Below are positions 61,406-64,000 of a DNA stretch of 64,000 bases, in pieces. Origin of the DNA: Candidatus Rifleibacteriota bacterium (GTDB lineage Bacteria; Muiribacteriota; Ozemobacteria; Ozemobacterales; Ozemobacteraceae); the NCBI GenBank assembly GCA_024710355.1, contig JANJUX010000011.1:1-64000 (forward strand). The letters run 5' to 3'. The first letter of the stretch is position 1; every line of letters starts with the position of its first letter. The position numbers and the translations under genes are program-made. The notes under the pieces are model-generated. The model was not told where the DNA came from. It saw only the letters and a program-made list of their open reading frames with translations, and made no database searches.

Positions 61406-62206
61406 ATGAATTTCTGTGGTGGGCTGGTTTTCATGTTTCTTATGATCCTTTTGTGCGGGCCTGCGGCCTTTGCTGATTCTGGTTTCGACGCTGTTCTACG
61501 CTCAGTGATGCGGGTAAATGGCCTCGACAGCTCGGGCGAAGCGGTTTTTGGCACGGCTTTTCTTATGCAGGGCCGGGGTGGTGCTTCAAATCAGGCCTGG
61601 CTGGTTACGGCCGGGCATGTTTTTAACAGCATCAGAGGTGAATATGCGCAGGTAACCATGCGGCGGCAGACCCGCGGCATTTTTTTCGCAACGCCAGTGC
61701 AGGTAAAAATAAGAGAGGGCAAAACTCCGCTTTATGTTCTTAATAACGAGCACGACCTTGCAGCCCTGAAGGTGGCGCTGCCGGGTGAAATAGACTGCTG
61801 CATTCTGGCGAATGATTTTGCCGGCGACGATGCGCGTCTTGCCCGTGCCGGTTTTGGCAGCGGTGTCAGAGTTCTTATTCCTGGCTATCCTTATGGAGAA
61901 GCCAGCAGTGAGGCCGGTTTTGCCTTTGTAAGGGGCGGCGTCGTGTCGAGTTTTCCGGTGCTGCCGAGTTCAACCAATCCGGTGTTTTACGTTGATTTCG
62001 AGGTATTCGAGGGTTACAGCGGCGCGCCGGTGGTCTTCTCCGATGGTGGCAGCAGCGGCTTTCTCGCCGGTATGGTTCTCGAAGAAGTTTTTCTTGAAGA
62101 ACTGCGGGCGAAAGGTAAAAAGACAGCACGCACCCGCCGCGGCCTTGGGCTGGCAAAGATACTCAGCGGCCCGTTGATCAGGTCGTTTCTCAATGCGCTT
62201 CCCTGA
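61406..62206 (+). CDS. Secreted trypsin-like serine protease
   Basis: This encodes 266 residues from the ATG at 61406, chosen because a signal peptide (about 1-24, ending A-F-A) starts there; a longer frame from 61277 would put 43 hydrophilic residues before it. The catalytic triad is visible: histidine in 'T-A-G-H-V-F' (about 73), aspartate in 'N-E-H-D-L-A-A-L' (about 118), serine in 'G-Y-S-G-A-P-V-V' (about 206). It lacks PDZ domains, unlike HtrA. It should work in the periplasm or outside. It converges on the gene at 62213 with only six bases between. Confidence 0.85.
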   Translation: MNFCGGLVFMFLMILLCGPAAFADSGFDAVLRSVMRVNGLDSSGEAVFGTAFLMQGRGGASNQAWLVTAGHVFNSIRGEYAQVTMRRQTRGIFFATPVQVKIREGKTPLYVLNNEHDLAALKVALPGEIDCCILANDFAGDDARLARAGFGSGVRVLIPGYPYGEASSEAGFAFVRGGVVSSFPVLPSSTNPVFYVDFEVFEGYSGAPVVFSDGGSSGFLAGMVLEEVFLEELRAKGKKTARTRRGLGLAKILSGPLIRSFLNALP

Positions 62207-62212
62207 TTCAGG

Positions 62213-63442
62213 CTATTCTGGATCGGTAAACAGGTTTTCGGCAGCAACCGCGTCGGCAAAGCTGATCAGGTCAATCATCCGGTCTTCGCTGTTGATGATC
62301 TGGATCTGTTGCTTACCGTAAAGCCTGCCGGCCTTTTCGAGCTCGCTGCGTGCCTGATCGATTCTGCCCATCTGGTGCAGAGCTCTGATTCTGTATAGCT
62401 GCATGTGCAGAAACATGACACCGGCCGGGAAATTTTTGAGATATTCATCGATCCACACCAGTGCTTTTTCGGGCTGGTTCAGTTTGTCGAGATTGATGCG
62501 CACCAGTGCTGCCATAGCTTCGTCGGCCCAGACATTGCGGTTCCCGAATTTTGTCAGAAATTCGCTGTAGCCGGTGGCGGCCTCTTCATAGCGGTTAAGC
62601 CGGCGGTCGAGAATCCAGGCCATGCGGTATTTGACCGAATCGATAAAGCGGTAATCCGGGTATTTCTCGGTCAGGTGCCTGAAGGTTTCCCAGGCGGCGG
62701 CCGGTTCGAGAAAGGTGCGCAGCTGAATCTCGGCGCGATAATACAGTATCAGTGCCGGTCTGAAGAAGGTTATCCAGGCACCGGCGACGAGAGCTATTAT
62801 AACCATCGCCAGCAGTGCTATACGATTCAGCTTTGTTGCCTGCCAGCGCCTGGCCTTGATCATTTCACTGTCGTTGCGGGCCTGTTCAAGGGCTTCGCCG
62901 ATTTCTTCTCTGATGTTGCCGCTGAGCGGGTTGATGCTGGCATTGATTGTCTGCAGGTGGTTCTGGGGAACTGCAATTATCCACTGCAGCACCTTGACCA
63001 TTGAAAAAGCGAACTGCAGTGCCACAAAAAACATCATGGCCGCAAAGCTCGCCGAAAAGAACGAGGTGGTGTCCTGGCCGGTAAGACCGAGCCAGTCACT
63101 CCAGAAGCCCCGCCCCAGCAGGCGGTTTGACAGAATCAGAAAGATCCACGAGCTGAGAGTGATCAACAGCATGGTCATTGTCGGGTAAAACCAGAGAATA
63201 ACAGTTGGATAGCTGATTTTGAATGACCTGGCAAAGCGGTCGGTAACGAATCCGGCGGCGTGGCAGGTGGTGGCGAGATAGACGAGAAATGCCAGGGTCA
63301 TGGCTGCCGGGCCCGGCAGCTGCAGTAACAGTCTCTGTGAATTTGCAAGCAGCATGGCGATGAATACCGCTGCCGCCGATGGCAGAAGCCATTTGAGACG
63401 CAATTCAAAAATACTGGTAACCGGCATGAATTCTTCGTGCAT
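62213..63442 (-). CDS. Polytopic membrane protein with TPR-like tail
   Basis: This encodes 409 residues from the ATG at 63442 (an ATG at 63427 is the alternative; neither has a strong site). The first 250 residues contain about six membrane helices, with a loop between the fourth and last. The C-terminal 160 residues are TPR-like helical pairs ('Y-P-D-Y-R-F-I-D-S-V-K-Y-R', 'N-Q-P-E-K-A-L-V-W-I-D-E-Y-L'). I know no family. It could be an envelope assembly or scaffold factor. It is transcribed away from the SLH gene, sharing a 113-base divergent gap. Confidence 0.75.
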   Translation of the reverse strand: MHEEFMPVTSIFELRLKWLLPSAAAVFIAMLLANSQRLLLQLPGPAAMTLAFLVYLATTCHAAGFVTDRFARSFKISYPTVILWFYPTMTMLLITLSSWIFLILSNRLLGRGFWSDWLGLTGQDTTSFFSASFAAMMFFVALQFAFSMVKVLQWIIAVPQNHLQTINASINPLSGNIREEIGEALEQARNDSEMIKARRWQATKLNRIALLAMVIIALVAGAWITFFRPALILYYRAEIQLRTFLEPAAAWETFRHLTEKYPDYRFIDSVKYRMAWILDRRLNRYEEAATGYSEFLTKFGNRNVWADEAMAALVRINLDKLNQPEKALVWIDEYLKNFPAGVMFLHMQLYRIRALHQMGRIDQARSELEKAGRLYGKQQIQIINSEDRMIDLISFADAVAAENLFTDPE

Positions 63443-63555
63443 ACCTAAGAATATAGCAGATAACAATTTTTGCGTGCAAAAAACTCATTTTTTTCGATTT
63501 TTCTGTCGATAAGGGAACTGGAGCATTCCAATTCTCAAGGAAAAATAAACAAAGA

Positions 63556-64000
63556 ATGAGGCAAACAAAGAATATAAGCAGATTTTCCCTGTTTAGAGGG
63601 TTTCTGGCGACACTTATGTGCCTGCTGCTTCCGCTCGTCGTTTTTGCTCAGTCTGCAGCATTTCAGGATCTGCCGAAAGACCACTGGGCTTATACCGACG
63701 TGGATTTCCTTATCAGCCAGGGCTATATGGAAGGTTACCCTGACGGCACTTTCAAGGGTCGCAAAGTAACCACCAGATACGATGTTGCCCTCATTCTCGC
63801 GCGCATTCTCAAGCGCATGGAAGAAAAGAAAGCCACCATCGATGCTGCCAGCGAAGAAGAGCGGGCGGCTCTTTCGCGTCTTACCAAAGAATTCAGAGAC
63901 GAACTCGGTCTGCTCGATGTGCGCGTTGATTCACTCGAACGCCGCATGGTCGACAACGAAAACAAGGTCAAAGATCTCGAAAACATGATCCCCAAAATGA
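63556..64000 (+). CDS. SLH-domain envelope protein, N-terminal part (cut by the window end)
   Basis: The frame starts at ATG 63556, after an AAGGAAAAA site about 13 bases upstream, and is open to the window end (148 codons visible). A signal peptide (about 1-30) is followed by one S-layer homology domain ('F-Q-D-L-P-K-D-H-W-A-Y' to 'R-Y-D-V-A-L-I-L-A-R', about 33-85). Then comes a charged coiled-coil region with heptads (about 86-148). This order is that of OmpM/Omp-alpha-type proteins that tether the outer membrane to peptidoglycan-linked polymers in some diderms, where a beta-barrel would follow. The barrel lies outside the window. Confidence 0.85.
   Translation, partial: MRQTKNISRFSLFRGFLATLMCLLLPLVVFAQSAAFQDLPKDHWAYTDVDFLISQGYMEGYPDGTFKGRKVTTRYDVALILARILKRMEEKKATIDAASEEERAALSRLTKEFRDELGLLDVRVDSLERRMVDNENKVKDLENMIPKM

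Overview
The window looks like one piece of a diderm-type bacterial chromosome. It has an accessory, mobile left part (about 1-27.7 kb) and a conserved housekeeping right part (about 27.7-64 kb), with a tRNA-Gly(CCC) gene on the boundary. The standard genetic code is used, with ATG, TTG and GTG starts and clear Shine-Dalgarno sites. The left part looks more AT-rich, especially at 9-12.8 kb and 22.6-27.7 kb. ThyX, TrkA/TrkH, two divergent Hsp70s, an S-layer-homology protein and many secreted TPR/ankyrin proteins suggest a poorly cultivated lineage. A Riflebacteria/Ozemobacteria-like relative is my guess from general impression only.

Left part. The window opens inside the right end of an IS3-family element, which appears to have cut off the 5' end of an unknown gene (234-908). 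Next come a TTGGTGA-rich, iteron-like region (969-1235), small phage-like genes, and a homologous-recombination module: a DUF932 protein, an ERF single-strand annealing protein and a PD-(D/E)XK exonuclease. A clear sigma70 promoter with operator-like direct repeats then drives a TerY-P-type signalling triad: VWA protein, PP2C phosphatase, and a kinase carrying helix-hairpin-helix and zinc-ribbon domains. A minus-strand operon follows with a DUF4365-like protein, a small conserved protein and a DUF927 helicase. After it comes a complete type I restriction-modification locus. Two extra genes, a GIY-YIG/DUF4357 protein and an AlbA_2 ATPase with a heptad tandem repeat, sit between its hsdS and hsdR. 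The left part ends with a satellite-like replication/control block on the minus strand: a zinc-finger protein, an AlpA/excisionase-like HTH protein and a primase-like DUF927 helicase with a good terminator. This block lies on the 3' side of the tRNA-Gly gene, where integrative elements usually sit. No integrase is present in the window.

Right part. A class III nucleotide cyclase with a duplicated sensor region comes first. On the minus strand there follow a DUF2760-Hsp70-Hsp70 operon, a secreted ankyrin protein, an aldehyde:ferredoxin oxidoreductase-ferredoxin-YkgJ operon, and an RRM RNA-binding protein. On the plus strand a strong promoter and structured leader precede a run of genes: a sensor-less sigma54 activator, a ComFB-like protein, a STAS protein, ribosomal protein bL31, thyX, a chorismate mutase with a degenerate prephenate dehydratase-like domain, trkA and two tandem trkH paralogues. 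The last 13 kb holds mnmA, two secreted alpha/beta hydrolases (one with a PDZ-like tail), a pRiA4b ORF-3 family protein, a double zinc-ribbon protein, and a large TPR protein with what looks like a dead metallopeptidase domain. It also holds a 90-bp MITE-like repeat, an MBL-fold hydrolase, a YdjM-like membrane protein, hemW, a secreted trypsin-like protease, a TPR membrane protein, and the start of an SLH-domain envelope protein cut by the window end.

The left part therefore combines recombination, defence/stress signalling and replication functions around a tRNA site. The right part is a stable backbone in short operons. All family assignments come from motifs read by eye; no database search was run.
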